Source: JBBQZU01 sp038207425 (GTDB lineage: Bacteria; Bacteroidota; Bacteroidia; Flavobacteriales_D; Cryomorphaceae). From it: a DNA stretch of 20,363 nt. A program made the position numbers and the translations under genes. The stretch's first letter is position 1. Every line of letters begins with the position of its first letter. Below are positions 1-7,820 of the stretch, in pieces. Location of the stretch: contig JBBQZU010000041.1 of NCBI GenBank assembly GCA_038207425.1, positions 1-20,363 of the forward strand. The letters are read 5' to 3'. The notes beneath the pieces are model-generated. The model had not been told where the DNA came from. It was given only the letters and a program-made list of their open reading frames with translations, and did no database searches.

Positions 1-641
1 GCAATTGAATGGCCTTCCGCATAGGACTGTCAAGAGTACTTTGCAAACCGCCTTATGCTGCATTTGTGGAAATACAGTTTGTGGTGAACGATAAGGTTAA
101 AAACGGGGACAACGATCCTCGAAGGTGTTCGTGGTAGAGCTGAATAAATTGAACCCACTATTAAGCCTCGTAACAGCATAGACGATGTCAAAAGCAATCT
201 CTCACGTTTAGGTTGCGACAAAGCGTAAAGGACGACTTGATTACTGTTTACGCGACATCCGGGGTAAAGTGGGCAGGAATACCATGTAGGGTAACTTATG
301 GAACAAGAGAAGTCATTGCCGTTTTGTAAACCAAATTCCTGGAAGCAGACATGCAAGAATAGCATGAGGCAATGGTGGCGGACTAAGTCGTAGTAGTGAT
401 GAATCCCTGGAAATTGGGAGGAGCGAAGGGCTTAGCAAGTTTAGCTTCACCACGAATCACAACCAGCGATGGGACGGTGGAATGAGGTGAGGCACTGTTA
501 CAGCTATTTGTTTTTTTTTACAAATAGTATATTCAAATACACTGTTGCACTTGTAACTGAACTTGAAGATCCGTACGAAGGGAGACTTTCACGTACGGTT
601 CTGTGGGAACCTGAGGGTGAAATTCCCTTGCGTGACCCGAC
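1..641 (+). mobile_element. Group II intron, 3' part, no maturase ORF
   Basis: This is the 3' portion of a group II intron ribozyme; the 5' end lies upstream of the window. Positions 240-440 carry text typical of domain I through domain III of bacterial introns, such as TAGGGTAACTTATGGAACA near 288 and GTGGCGGACTAAGTCGTAGT near 374. Domain V is 568-601, exactly 34 nt, with paired arms, a GAGA tetraloop and the conserved 3' strand ACGTACGGTTC. Domain VI follows (602-641), with GGG/CCC and GAGGG/CCCTT pairings, a bulged A at 635 and an AC 3' end at 641. The space where domain IV would hold the reverse transcriptase/maturase (about 441-567) is only some 130 nt and encodes nothing recognisable. 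The AGC catalytic triad at the start of domain V reads ATC. I infer an ORF-less, probably inactive or trans-dependent intron. Confidence 0.85.
568..601 (+). ncRNA. Group II intron domain V hairpin
   Basis: A 34-nt hairpin beginning GATCCGTACG and ending ACGTACGGTTC with a GAGA tetraloop. Compared with the usual GAGCCG start, the third base is T instead of G, so the AGC triad that binds catalytic magnesium is ATC and the expected G-U wobble becomes a U-U mismatch. Confidence 0.85.
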
Positions 642-783
642 TGTACTTCATCCTGATAGCTATCAAGTCAAACCAATAACCAATGATAAAATTCTTTAGA
701 AAAAGTTAGACAAAATTTACTTTCGGAAGGTAAAATTGGTAAGTATAGGAAATATGAATTTTGAGAAAGTGAACGGTTTATGT

Positions 784-806
784 TAATTTAGACTGATTAT
801 AAATTA
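784..806. promoter_or_regulatory. Inverted repeat, candidate operator upstream of the DUF4856 operon
   Basis: Perfect 7-base arms TAATTTA and TAAATTA are separated by 9 bases. The site lies just upstream of the predicted -33 element of the operon promoter, a place suited to an activator or an upstream repressor. The arms are AT-only, so chance is a real alternative. It is not a clear match to a Fur box. Confidence 0.35.
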
Positions 807-819
807 CCACATTTCTGGT

Positions 820-851
820 ATTGTGAACGCGTGACGGCACCTGTACTTTTG
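820..851 (+). promoter_or_regulatory. Predicted Bacteroidota-type promoter for the 880-7020 operon
   Basis: TACTTTTG at 844-851 matches the -7 consensus TAnnTTTG exactly. ATTG at 820-823, 20 bases upstream, is one mismatch from the -33 element TTTG. Transcription would start near 857, leaving a leader of roughly 20 bases before the ATG at 880. Confidence 0.55.
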
Positions 852-879
852 GCCCGTATTCAAACAGAAAGTATTCCCC

Positions 880-2010
880 ATGAAACTACAAATTTTTGCT
901 TTTGCCACAGCCGCCCTTCTTTTCGCATCCTGCAACGGTGATGAAGAAGATAACAATACAAAAGACCCCCTGCCTATACCAGCAGCCTATGATGGTGCCA
1001 ATTTCGATGCCAATACCACCGTTGAAACCATGGTACTCACAAACCTGAATACCCAGGTTGCCGCAGCCAAACAAGGCCGCAATACCGGCACGGTGGTTAC
1101 GCTAGATGCCATGACAACTCCATACAGCGCTGGCGCTCCATCGGTGCGCGACGTGTCTACCACATACTTTGTAGAAAAAATGGAAGGCCCCACAGGCTAT
1201 ATGAATGAGCTCGCAAATTCGAGCGGCACCACATACACGCCCGGCGATATGACTGGCGAAGGTGGTGTATACGGCCCCTATCTTTTTGATGAAACCGGAC
1301 TTGAAATGGAGCAACTGATCGAAAAAGGCCAGTTTGGAGCGGTGCTCTACAACCATTTCACCGCCTTGATCTCCGGGCCCATCTCTGCCGAAACTGTGGA
1401 CCAGATGGTGTCCATTTTTGGCGCACACCCCAGTTTTCCAAATACCAACAACGCCGCCAACGCTGAGTTTCCCGACAGGTTTATGGCAAACTACGCCGCC
1501 CGCCGCGACAAGGCAGATGGTGCTGGACTTTACACCCAAATGAAAAGCAATTTCATTAAGCTTCAAGCAGCCACTAAAGCAGGAAGCGCCTACGATGCCG
1601 AAAAACAAGAAGCCGTAAACGCCCTGAAACTCACTTGGGAGCGGATCAATGCCGCCACGGTTATCAACTATTGCCACGGAGCTACATCCAGCCTGAGCGA
1701 ATCTGACCCATCAGATGATCAGAAGGCGGGAGCCCTGCATTCTATTGGCGAAGCGATCGGCTTTATGCATGGGTGGAAGACGATGCCTTCAAGTGCAAAA
1801 CTTATCACCGATGCAGAGATTGATGAAACCTTGGTGCATCTCAATGCCCCTGCAGATGCCCCATCAACCGTGTATGCCTTTGCCACCGATCCGCTGAACC
1901 AGTTGCAACAACTGCAGAATGTCATCACCAAACTCCAAAACTTATACGGGTTTACAGATCAACAAATCGACGATTTTCGATTCAATTGGGTAACGGTACA
2001 AGGAAGATAA
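880..2010 (+). CDS. DUF4856 domain lipoprotein
   Basis: A 376-residue exported lipoprotein. The N-terminus is a type II signal peptide with lipobox LFASC, so the mature protein starts at Cys18, followed by an acidic linker (DEEDNN) typical of surface or periplasmic lipoproteins of Bacteroidota. The rest matches, from memory of the family, DUF4856: helical, with segments such as YGPYLFDETGLEMEQLIEKG near residue 127 and KLTWERINAATVINY near 249. Members sit beside imelysin-like lipoproteins, HTTM proteins and TonB receptors, exactly as here. Biochemical function is not established; the neighbourhood suggests a part in substrate capture with the receptor at 4561-7020. It is first in the operon, with a 48-base gap to the next gene. 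The start follows directly from the lipoprotein signal. Confidence 0.85.
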   Translation: MKLQIFAFATAALLFASCNGDEEDNNTKDPLPIPAAYDGANFDANTTVETMVLTNLNTQVAAAKQGRNTGTVVTLDAMTTPYSAGAPSVRDVSTTYFVEKMEGPTGYMNELANSSGTTYTPGDMTGEGGVYGPYLFDETGLEMEQLIEKGQFGAVLYNHFTALISGPISAETVDQMVSIFGAHPSFPNTNNAANAEFPDRFMANYAARRDKADGAGLYTQMKSNFIKLQAATKAGSAYDAEKQEAVNALKLTWERINAATVINYCHGATSSLSESDPSDDQKAGALHSIGEAIGFMHGWKTMPSSAKLITDAEIDETLVHLNAPADAPSTVYAFATDPLNQLQQLQNVITKLQNLYGFTDQQIDDFRFNWVTVQGR

Positions 2011-2058
2011 TTTTTAATTCTTAAGAAGGTACATCAGCATTCTAACGCGCTACAAAAG

Positions 2059-3174
2059 ATGAAAACGCAACACTTTAATCCGGTTATAATGTTAAGCTTG
2101 CTGCTTTTAGGTGCGCTATACGCGTGCACAGAACCGGACGAGAACGACCAGCAAGGCCCTTTTGACCGTAAGGCCATGCTCGCCAATTATGCCGACAATA
2201 TAGTGGTTGCTGCCTATGCAGATATGCTTGAGAAAATGGAAGCGCTCTCCTCAGGCGCGGGAGCATTACAGACGGAAATATCCCAAGAGAACTTAACCGC
2301 TGCGCAAGTGTCTTGGGCAGAAGCCTACCGCTCCTGGCAATCGGCAAATGCGTTTAATTTCGGCCCAGCCGGTGAGATGGGCTTGCGGAAAGGTTTGATC
2401 GAAGAGATAGGCACCTTCCCTGTGAGCCAAGATAAAATAGAATCCATTTTAGAGACCGGAAACTACAATCTCAATGACTTTAACCGCGATGCCCGGGGTT
2501 TCTTGGCGGTGGAATACATGCTCTTCGCACCAAGCGAAAATGGAAATGGAAGCATCGAACGATTTAACGATCAGATAGCCATAGATTTTCTCGCAGCCTT
2601 GGTACTCAATATCCAAGAGCGCGTGCAAGCTGTTCACTCCGCATGGACATCAGGATACCGCGATACTTTTGTAAACAACAATGGCACTGATGTGGGCAGC
2701 AGCACATCACAATTTTACAATGAGTTTGTGCGCAGTTTCGAAGCCCTGAAAAATTTCAAATTGGGCCTTCCCTTAGGCCTTCGCCCTGGACAAGTTGAAG
2801 CTGCGCCCCAACTCGTGGAAGCGCGCTACAGCGGAGTATCTCTTGAAACCTTGGAATTGCATTTGGAAACAATCGAGCGCATATGGTATGGAATGGCCGC
2901 CGAAGGTACGGATGGTCTTGGGTTTGAAGACTATCTTGAGACCGTGGTGGGTGGTACGGCACTGATCCAGTCTACCAAAGAGCAGCTTGCCCAAGTGCAT
3001 GTTGCCCTGGACGCACTGCCAATGACCCCGGCATTCTCCACACAGGTATCTACCGAACCCGAAGCAGGTATCGCGCTCCACACTGAAATCCAAAAACAAA
3101 CCCGCTTCTTTAAGAGTGATATGTCATCCTTGCTCGGAATTGCGATCACCTTCAGCAGCGGGGATGGAGATTAA
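2059..3174 (+). CDS. Imelysin-like lipoprotein
   Basis: A 371-residue lipoprotein with lipobox LYAC (Cys23) and an acidic linker. The body is the helical bundle of the imelysin family (IrpA/EfeO-like, peptidase family M75), with the family landmarks VSWAEAYRSWQ near residue 84 and GFLAVEYMLF at 147-156. In canonical imelysins that second segment reads GFHAIEYLLWG and carries the GxHxxE motif. Here the His is Leu149 while Glu152 is kept, so metal binding through this motif should be altered or lost. Family members are implicated in iron uptake, and the peptidase label is doubtful for most of them. The gene lies in an operon with DUF4856 upstream and overlaps the HTTM gene by 11 bases. It probably binds a ligand in the envelope for the downstream receptor. 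Confidence 0.85.
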   Translation: MKTQHFNPVIMLSLLLLGALYACTEPDENDQQGPFDRKAMLANYADNIVVAAYADMLEKMEALSSGAGALQTEISQENLTAAQVSWAEAYRSWQSANAFNFGPAGEMGLRKGLIEEIGTFPVSQDKIESILETGNYNLNDFNRDARGFLAVEYMLFAPSENGNGSIERFNDQIAIDFLAALVLNIQERVQAVHSAWTSGYRDTFVNNNGTDVGSSTSQFYNEFVRSFEALKNFKLGLPLGLRPGQVEAAPQLVEARYSGVSLETLELHLETIERIWYGMAAEGTDGLGFEDYLETVVGGTALIQSTKEQLAQVHVALDALPMTPAFSTQVSTEPEAGIALHTEIQKQTRFFKSDMSSLLGIAITFSSGDGD

Positions 3175-4564
3175 TGAAATAGCCTGTACAAAAGTGCTAC
3201 ACCGTATTACCAAAGCATTGAACAAACCAGTGCACATTGCGCCAATCGTGACCCTCCGGGTTGCGATTGGCTTTTTAATGGCAGTGAGTACTATTCGGTT
3301 TCTTGCGCTCGGCTGGGTAGCCGATCATTACATCGAGCCGGTTTTTCATTTTACTTATTTCGGATTTGAATGGGTGGAAGTAGTTTCGCCTTTTGCCCTT
3401 TATGCCATCCACGCTTTAATGATTGTCGCTGCTGTTGCGCTTATGCTGGGCTGGCAATACCACATCGCAGCTCTGGTCTTGTTCCTGGGGTTCACATATA
3501 CGGAGCTCATAGACCTGGTATACTACCTTAACCACTACTATTTTGTGAGCATCGTACTCTGCTTGCTCATTTTCGCACCTGCGCACCGGTATTTTTCTCT
3601 CGATGTATTGAGAAAACCCTCCATTAAAACCGAATTTATTCCACGATTTTGGGGGCTTATTTTTCAGATGATGCTCGCCATCGTGTACATATATGCCGGT
3701 CTGGCAAAGATCAACCACACATGGCTCATTGAAGCCCTTCCGCTCAAAATATGGCTGCCCGCCGCCGACTCCATCCCAGTGCTCGGCCCATTATTTGCAT
3801 GGGCTGCCGCTCCGTATATTTTCAGTTGGGTGGGGATGATCTACGACAGCACCATCGTATTTTTTCTGCTTTGGCAAAAAAGCCGTCCGTGGGCATATGC
3901 CATGGTAGTGGTATTCCATATCCTCACAGGCATCCTGTTTCAAATCGGCGTATTTCCTCTGGTCATGATCGCCGCCACACTGATATTCTTCTCTGAGCAC
4001 TGGCATATTGCACTGATTAAACGCTTGCGCAATTTCTTCTTCAGCGCAAAACACCTTGCGGCCTTTCGGCAAAAAACCGAAACTACGGCTGCAGTTCTCA
4101 AAAACTTCAAACCTGTTTCTCGCGGGGTTGTGGTTCTGGCAGCCTTGTTTTTCGTATTCCAATTGCTTTTCCCCTGGCGCAACCTGCTCTACCCTGGCAA
4201 TATCTTCTGGACCGAAGAAGGATACCGGTTCTCCTGGCGGGTAATGCTGATGGAGAAAGCCGGCACGGCCACTTTCTACGTGAAAGATGGCGTGTCTGGT
4301 CGAGTAGGTATCGTCGTAAACAGCACCTTTCTCAATCCACACCAGGAAAAGCAAATGGCCATGCAACCCGATATGATCCTGCAGTTTGCCCACTTTCTGG
4401 GAGAACATTACGCTTCTCAGGGCGTTCAGAATCCTTCAGTGCGCGCAGAAGTGTACGTGACGCTCAACGCAAGGCCGAGCCAATTGCTTATCGACCCACA
4501 GCGCGACCTGACCCAAATCAGCGATGGGTGGAAAGCAAAAGATTGGATCATGCCGGCACCATGA
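3164..4564 (+). CDS. HTTM domain (vitamin K-dependent gamma-carboxylase-like) membrane protein
   Basis: A 466-residue integral membrane protein. Hydrophobic segments lie roughly at residues 27-50, 72-95, 100-140, 163-180, 205-235, 240-275 and 318-336, followed by a soluble C-terminal part of about 125 residues. The segment YIYAGLAKINHTWL (175-188) matches the region of vitamin K-dependent gamma-glutamyl carboxylase that holds its active-site lysine; Lys182 aligns with it. YLNHYYF (121-127) is another HTTM hallmark. HTTM proteins are bacterial relatives of the carboxylase, mostly of unknown substrate. I chose the ATG at 3164, which overlaps the imelysin stop by 11 bases, because an earlier in-frame ATG at 3116 would add 16 residues lying inside the imelysin gene. 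The stop overlaps the next start as ATGA. In this operon it could modify or handle a receptor partner or ligand; that is inference. Confidence 0.82.
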   Translation: MEINEIACTKVLHRITKALNKPVHIAPIVTLRVAIGFLMAVSTIRFLALGWVADHYIEPVFHFTYFGFEWVEVVSPFALYAIHALMIVAAVALMLGWQYHIAALVLFLGFTYTELIDLVYYLNHYYFVSIVLCLLIFAPAHRYFSLDVLRKPSIKTEFIPRFWGLIFQMMLAIVYIYAGLAKINHTWLIEALPLKIWLPAADSIPVLGPLFAWAAAPYIFSWVGMIYDSTIVFFLLWQKSRPWAYAMVVVFHILTGILFQIGVFPLVMIAATLIFFSEHWHIALIKRLRNFFFSAKHLAAFRQKTETTAAVLKNFKPVSRGVVVLAALFFVFQLLFPWRNLLYPGNIFWTEEGYRFSWRVMLMEKAGTATFYVKDGVSGRVGIVVNSTFLNPHQEKQMAMQPDMILQFAHFLGEHYASQGVQNPSVRAEVYVTLNARPSQLLIDPQRDLTQISDGWKAKDWIMPAP

Positions 4565-7020
4565 CAAATAAAGTCAACATCTCCATCATCAATCTGCGCC
4601 TGCTACAATTGGCCATGGTACTTGCATGGGCATCGCCAGTTCACGCCCAAATGCGCATGGCGAGGCTTTCAGGAAAGGTGGTCAATGAAAAAGGAATGCC
4701 AGTACCCGATGCACTTGTATCGATTGACAGCACGGCCTTCGAAACGCTTACCGACAATGCCGGCGATTTTGTATTTGACACCGTGCCATATGGTAAATGG
4801 TTGCTGCGGGTGCAGGCCGCCTTCATGAAAAACGTGGACAAAACCGTTGATCTATATGCCCATGAAATGCGCATAGATTTTGCGATGGAGCCTGATGTAT
4901 TGGAACTTCCGAAATACACCGTGTACGACCAACAGCATCGGGATTTAGGGGTGACACGGATGCGTTCTCTCGAAAACTTTGGTATCTATGCCGGGAAGAA
5001 AAACGAGGTAATCTTACCACGGGAACTCAATATGAACGCGGCCACCAACAATGCTCGTCAGCTTTATGCAAAAATTGTAGGGCTCAATATTTGGGAGAGC
5101 GATCAGGCCGGGCTCCAGCTCGGTATAGGTGGGAGAGGACTCAACCCAAACCGCACATCGAACTTCAACACACGACAAAACGGCTACGACATCAGCGCTG
5201 ACGCACTTGGGTATCCTGAAAGCTATTACACCCCCCCTGCCGAAGCCTTAGAGCAAATAGAAATCCTACGGGGAGCCGCATCCTTACAATACGGCACCCA
5301 GTTTGGCGGCTTGCTCAATTTCAGATTCAAACAAGGAAATGATGACCGTAAATTCTCATTCCTTACCCGGCAGAGCGCTGGTTCATGGGGCTTTTTCAAT
5401 TCCTTCAACAGCATAGGCGGCACGGTGGCCAAGGGCAAGCTCAACTACTATGGTTACTACCAATACAAACGCGGTGATGGCTACCGACCAAACGCAGGTT
5501 TCGATTACCAAAATGCCTATGCCAGCATCACCTATCAGGCCACAGATAAGCTGAGCGTGAATGTGGATATAACCAAAATGGTGTACCAGGCGCAGCAGGC
5601 TGGGGGCCTTACCGACAAACTCTTTTCAGAAAATCCGCGACAGTCCGTACGAAGCCGAAACTGGTTTGCCGTAGACTGGAACCTAGCCGCGGTCACCGCG
5701 ACGTATAAGTTCAACCAGAGTACGGAGCTCAACTGGCGCAATTTCGGCCTAAAAGCAAGTAGAAAGTCTCTCGGCAATCTGGAGCGGATCAACGTATTTG
5801 ACGACGGCGGAAACCGCACCCTGATCACAGGCGATTTTTTGAATTTTGGCTCTGAACTCCGCCTGATCAAGCGCTACGCCATAGGAAAAACCAATCAGAT
5901 TCTACTCATCGGCTCCAGGGCTTATAGCGGCGGTTCAAATGCCTTGCAAGGCGATGGCAGCAATGGCTCAGGTCCTGACTTTCGCTTTCTGAATCCCAAC
6001 AATGTTGAAGGCTCTGATTATGATTTCAACAATCTCAACTACGCCCTTTTTGCGGAAAACATCACCTATCTAACACCAAAATTTACCATCACCCCAGGCA
6101 TCCGCATGGAGTATATCGGCACCTTTTCTGATGGATACTTTAAGCAGCGCGTATTTGACGCAGCGGGAAACCTGATCTCCGAAATTCGAACTCAAGAAAG
6201 CGATGCGCGGCGCCGCACCGTCTTCTTGGCCGGCCTGGGACTGGGCTACAAGATGAACCCCAATATTGAGTTTTACGGGAATTTCTCACAAAACTACCGG
6301 GCCATCAATTTCACAGACTTGCGAATTGTAAACCCAAATTTTAGGGTAGACCCCGACATTCAGGACGAACGTGGCTTCACCACTGATGCGGGAATCAGAG
6401 GAAACTGGAAAGACTTTTTGAATTATGATGCCAACATCTTCATGATTTCCTACAAGAACAAGATAGGCCAGGTGTTGCGTGCCGATCAGCCCCCCCTCTT
6501 CATTGATTACCGCTACAGGGGCAATATCTCCGACGCGCGCATGCTGGGTGCAGAAGCTTTCGCAGAACTGCTTATCTCAACATTTACAAACTGGAAACCC
6601 GGGCGTAAGCTCTCCATTTTTGTAAACACATCGCTCATTTGCGCACGGTATATCAACAGCGAAGACACTTCCATCCAAAACAAGGAAGTAGAGATGGCGC
6701 CGCCTTTTCTTTTTCGCACAGGGCTTACCTACAAAACCGACCGCTATTCTGCCACCCTTCAAGGGGGATACACCGCCGCGCATTTTACTGACGCCACCAA
6801 TGCCGTGCTGACATCAACGGCTGTGGAAGGAATTATTCCTGCATATAAGGTTATAGATTTGTCGATGGCCTACCGCATACAGCGGTTCACACTGGAAGCC
6901 AATGTGAACAACTTGCTCAACGAAGCCTACTTCACCCGGCGCGCGGAGTCCTATCCCGGACCCGGCATCATTCCATCAGATGGGCGGGGATTTTACTTTA
7001 CAGTGCAGTTCGCACTGTGA
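4561..7020 (+). CDS. TonB-dependent outer-membrane receptor
   Basis: An 819-residue outer-membrane receptor. Residues 1-30 form a signal peptide ending PVHAQ. Residues 31-115 are a carboxypeptidase regulatory-like (CarboxypepD_reg) domain, recognisable from LSGKVVNEKGMPVPDALVSI. A plug domain follows at about 130-250 (EQIEILRGAASLQYGTQFGG at 231-250), then a long beta-barrel ending in FYFTVQFAL with the aromatic C-terminal strand expected for Bam insertion. The barrel segment NFSQNYRAINFTDL is typical of FecA/CirA-like iron receptors of Bacteroidota. It is not SusC-like: no SusD partner is present. It is translationally coupled to the HTTM gene (ATGA overlap). It would import its ligand using TonB energy; the imelysin neighbour suggests iron or another metal complex, but the ligand cannot be read from the sequence. 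Confidence 0.93.
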   Translation: MTNKVNISIINLRLLQLAMVLAWASPVHAQMRMARLSGKVVNEKGMPVPDALVSIDSTAFETLTDNAGDFVFDTVPYGKWLLRVQAAFMKNVDKTVDLYAHEMRIDFAMEPDVLELPKYTVYDQQHRDLGVTRMRSLENFGIYAGKKNEVILPRELNMNAATNNARQLYAKIVGLNIWESDQAGLQLGIGGRGLNPNRTSNFNTRQNGYDISADALGYPESYYTPPAEALEQIEILRGAASLQYGTQFGGLLNFRFKQGNDDRKFSFLTRQSAGSWGFFNSFNSIGGTVAKGKLNYYGYYQYKRGDGYRPNAGFDYQNAYASITYQATDKLSVNVDITKMVYQAQQAGGLTDKLFSENPRQSVRSRNWFAVDWNLAAVTATYKFNQSTELNWRNFGLKASRKSLGNLERINVFDDGGNRTLITGDFLNFGSELRLIKRYAIGKTNQILLIGSRAYSGGSNALQGDGSNGSGPDFRFLNPNNVEGSDYDFNNLNYALFAENITYLTPKFTITPGIRMEYIGTFSDGYFKQRVFDAAGNLISEIRTQESDARRRTVFLAGLGLGYKMNPNIEFYGNFSQNYRAINFTDLRIVNPNFRVDPDIQDERGFTTDAGIRGNWKDFLNYDANIFMISYKNKIGQVLRADQPPLFIDYRYRGNISDARMLGAEAFAELLISTFTNWKPGRKLSIFVNTSLICARYINSEDTSIQNKEVEMAPPFLFRTGLTYKTDRYSATLQGGYTAAHFTDATNAVLTSTAVEGIIPAYKVIDLSMAYRIQRFTLEANVNNLLNEAYFTRRAESYPGPGIIPSDGRGFYFTVQFAL
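7000..7018 (+). repeat. Hairpin across the receptor stop codon
   Basis: Perfect arms ACAGTGC and GCACTGT with a 5-base loop end at the first base of the TGA stop. A run of A, not T, follows, so it is not a standard intrinsic terminator; it may act as a 3' stability hairpin. Confidence 0.4.
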
Positions 7021-7274
7021 AAAAAAATGCTTGATGTTGGGCATGAAACGGTTGCGAATCAAGTGGAAAGTCAGCTCGGGTAATTTTTGTGCAAAAGGAC
7101 AAAAATCGAATTTAGCGATGAACGAGCGATCTCACTGCTTGCCATCTAAAGGCTGCACCGCAGTGTTGTAATCGAGAGCCGGTGGAATTGATCACTTTGA
7201 TATACATCGATCCTTTCGTCTGCCGGTTTATGGACATGGCGCTATAGCGAGAAAACCAAAAGCCAAGGTTTAAA
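7021..7274. other. Gap between convergent genes
   Basis: No coding sequence is supported. It contains a 10-base palindrome CGCTATAGCG at 7240-7249, and a weak minus-strand hairpin (AAACC/GGTTT with TTTT) near 7254-7272 that could terminate the minus-strand operon. Confidence 0.4.
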
Positions 7275-7820
7275 CTACTCCCCTGCCTTCACTTTTCCGC
7301 TCTTGTTCGGCTTCACCACCTGCTGTTCAGGCCGGTGCAGAAATACTTGCCAAACCATTTCCTGTTCCTTTCCAAAATTCTTGGGTACCTGCATGAGCAT
7401 CAGGTAAAAAGTGAATTTCGGGTCGGAGTTTAGGGTTTGAGTGATACCGAGGTAGCCCTTTGCGGGTTTGGTGTGCAGCTCAATGGCTTGGGCCTTGCTG
7501 AGCTTTGCCTGCTCTATGGTCAGTATCAATCCATTTACATCAAGCGAATCTCCCGGATGGAGGTAAAACAGATCGGGGATTTGCCGCTTCACGTAGGCCT
7601 GGTTTGAAGCATTGCTGTAGTTCTGTGAGTGGAATTGGCTTTTATCAAAAAGTTGGCGGACTTTCTGCTCACCGAGCTCCCGAAAAGCGACCGTGTCTTG
7701 GGCGCTTGGCTCCTTTTTGACAAACCTTTTTTCAAGGGTAGTATAGTCCGAACTTTGCGCTTGGAGTCCCATAATAGAGAGCAGCATTAGCAATGCGTTT
7801 ACCGCTTTAATTGATCTCAC
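7275..7820 (-). CDS. Exported protein of unknown function
   Basis: A 181-residue protein I do not recognise. I start it at the GTG at 7820 because that gives a complete signal peptide (VRSIKAVNALLMLLSIMGLQAQ); the next ATG, 33 bases on, would leave too little hydrophobic sequence, and the longer open frame upstream lies inside the neighbouring gene. The mature part contains QIPDLFYLHPGDSLDVNGL and a C-terminal half rich in beta-like hydrophobics (KFTFYLMLMQVPKNFGKEQE). It ends in a basic tail (KPNKSGKVKAGE). It overlaps the end of the upstream gene by 14 bases, so the two are co-translated and probably work together in the envelope. Confidence 0.7.
   Translation of the reverse strand: MRSIKAVNALLMLLSIMGLQAQSSDYTTLEKRFVKKEPSAQDTVAFRELGEQKVRQLFDKSQFHSQNYSNASNQAYVKRQIPDLFYLHPGDSLDVNGLILTIEQAKLSKAQAIELHTKPAKGYLGITQTLNSDPKFTFYLMLMQVPKNFGKEQEMVWQVFLHRPEQQVVKPNKSGKVKAGE

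Larger units (their letters stand above)
642..879. other. Intergenic region between intron end and DUF4856 operon
   Basis: No gene is seen. The first bases are the 3' exon of the intron. It holds an imperfect inverted repeat around 712-738 and the palindrome and promoter listed separately. Confidence 0.6.

Noticed and set aside
469..699. A 76-codon + frame
   Set aside because: It reads through intron domains V and VI; the apparent peptide is the spurious translation of a structured RNA.
1102..1677. A 191-codon minus frame
   Set aside because: It lies wholly antisense to the DUF4856 gene, which has a signal peptide and family match; no protein features here.
3116..3163. Upstream ATG of the HTTM gene
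   Set aside because: It would add 16 residues encoded inside the imelysin gene; the ATG at 3164 gives the usual short overlap.
3791..4408. A 205-codon minus frame
   Set aside because: Antisense shadow of the HTTM gene.
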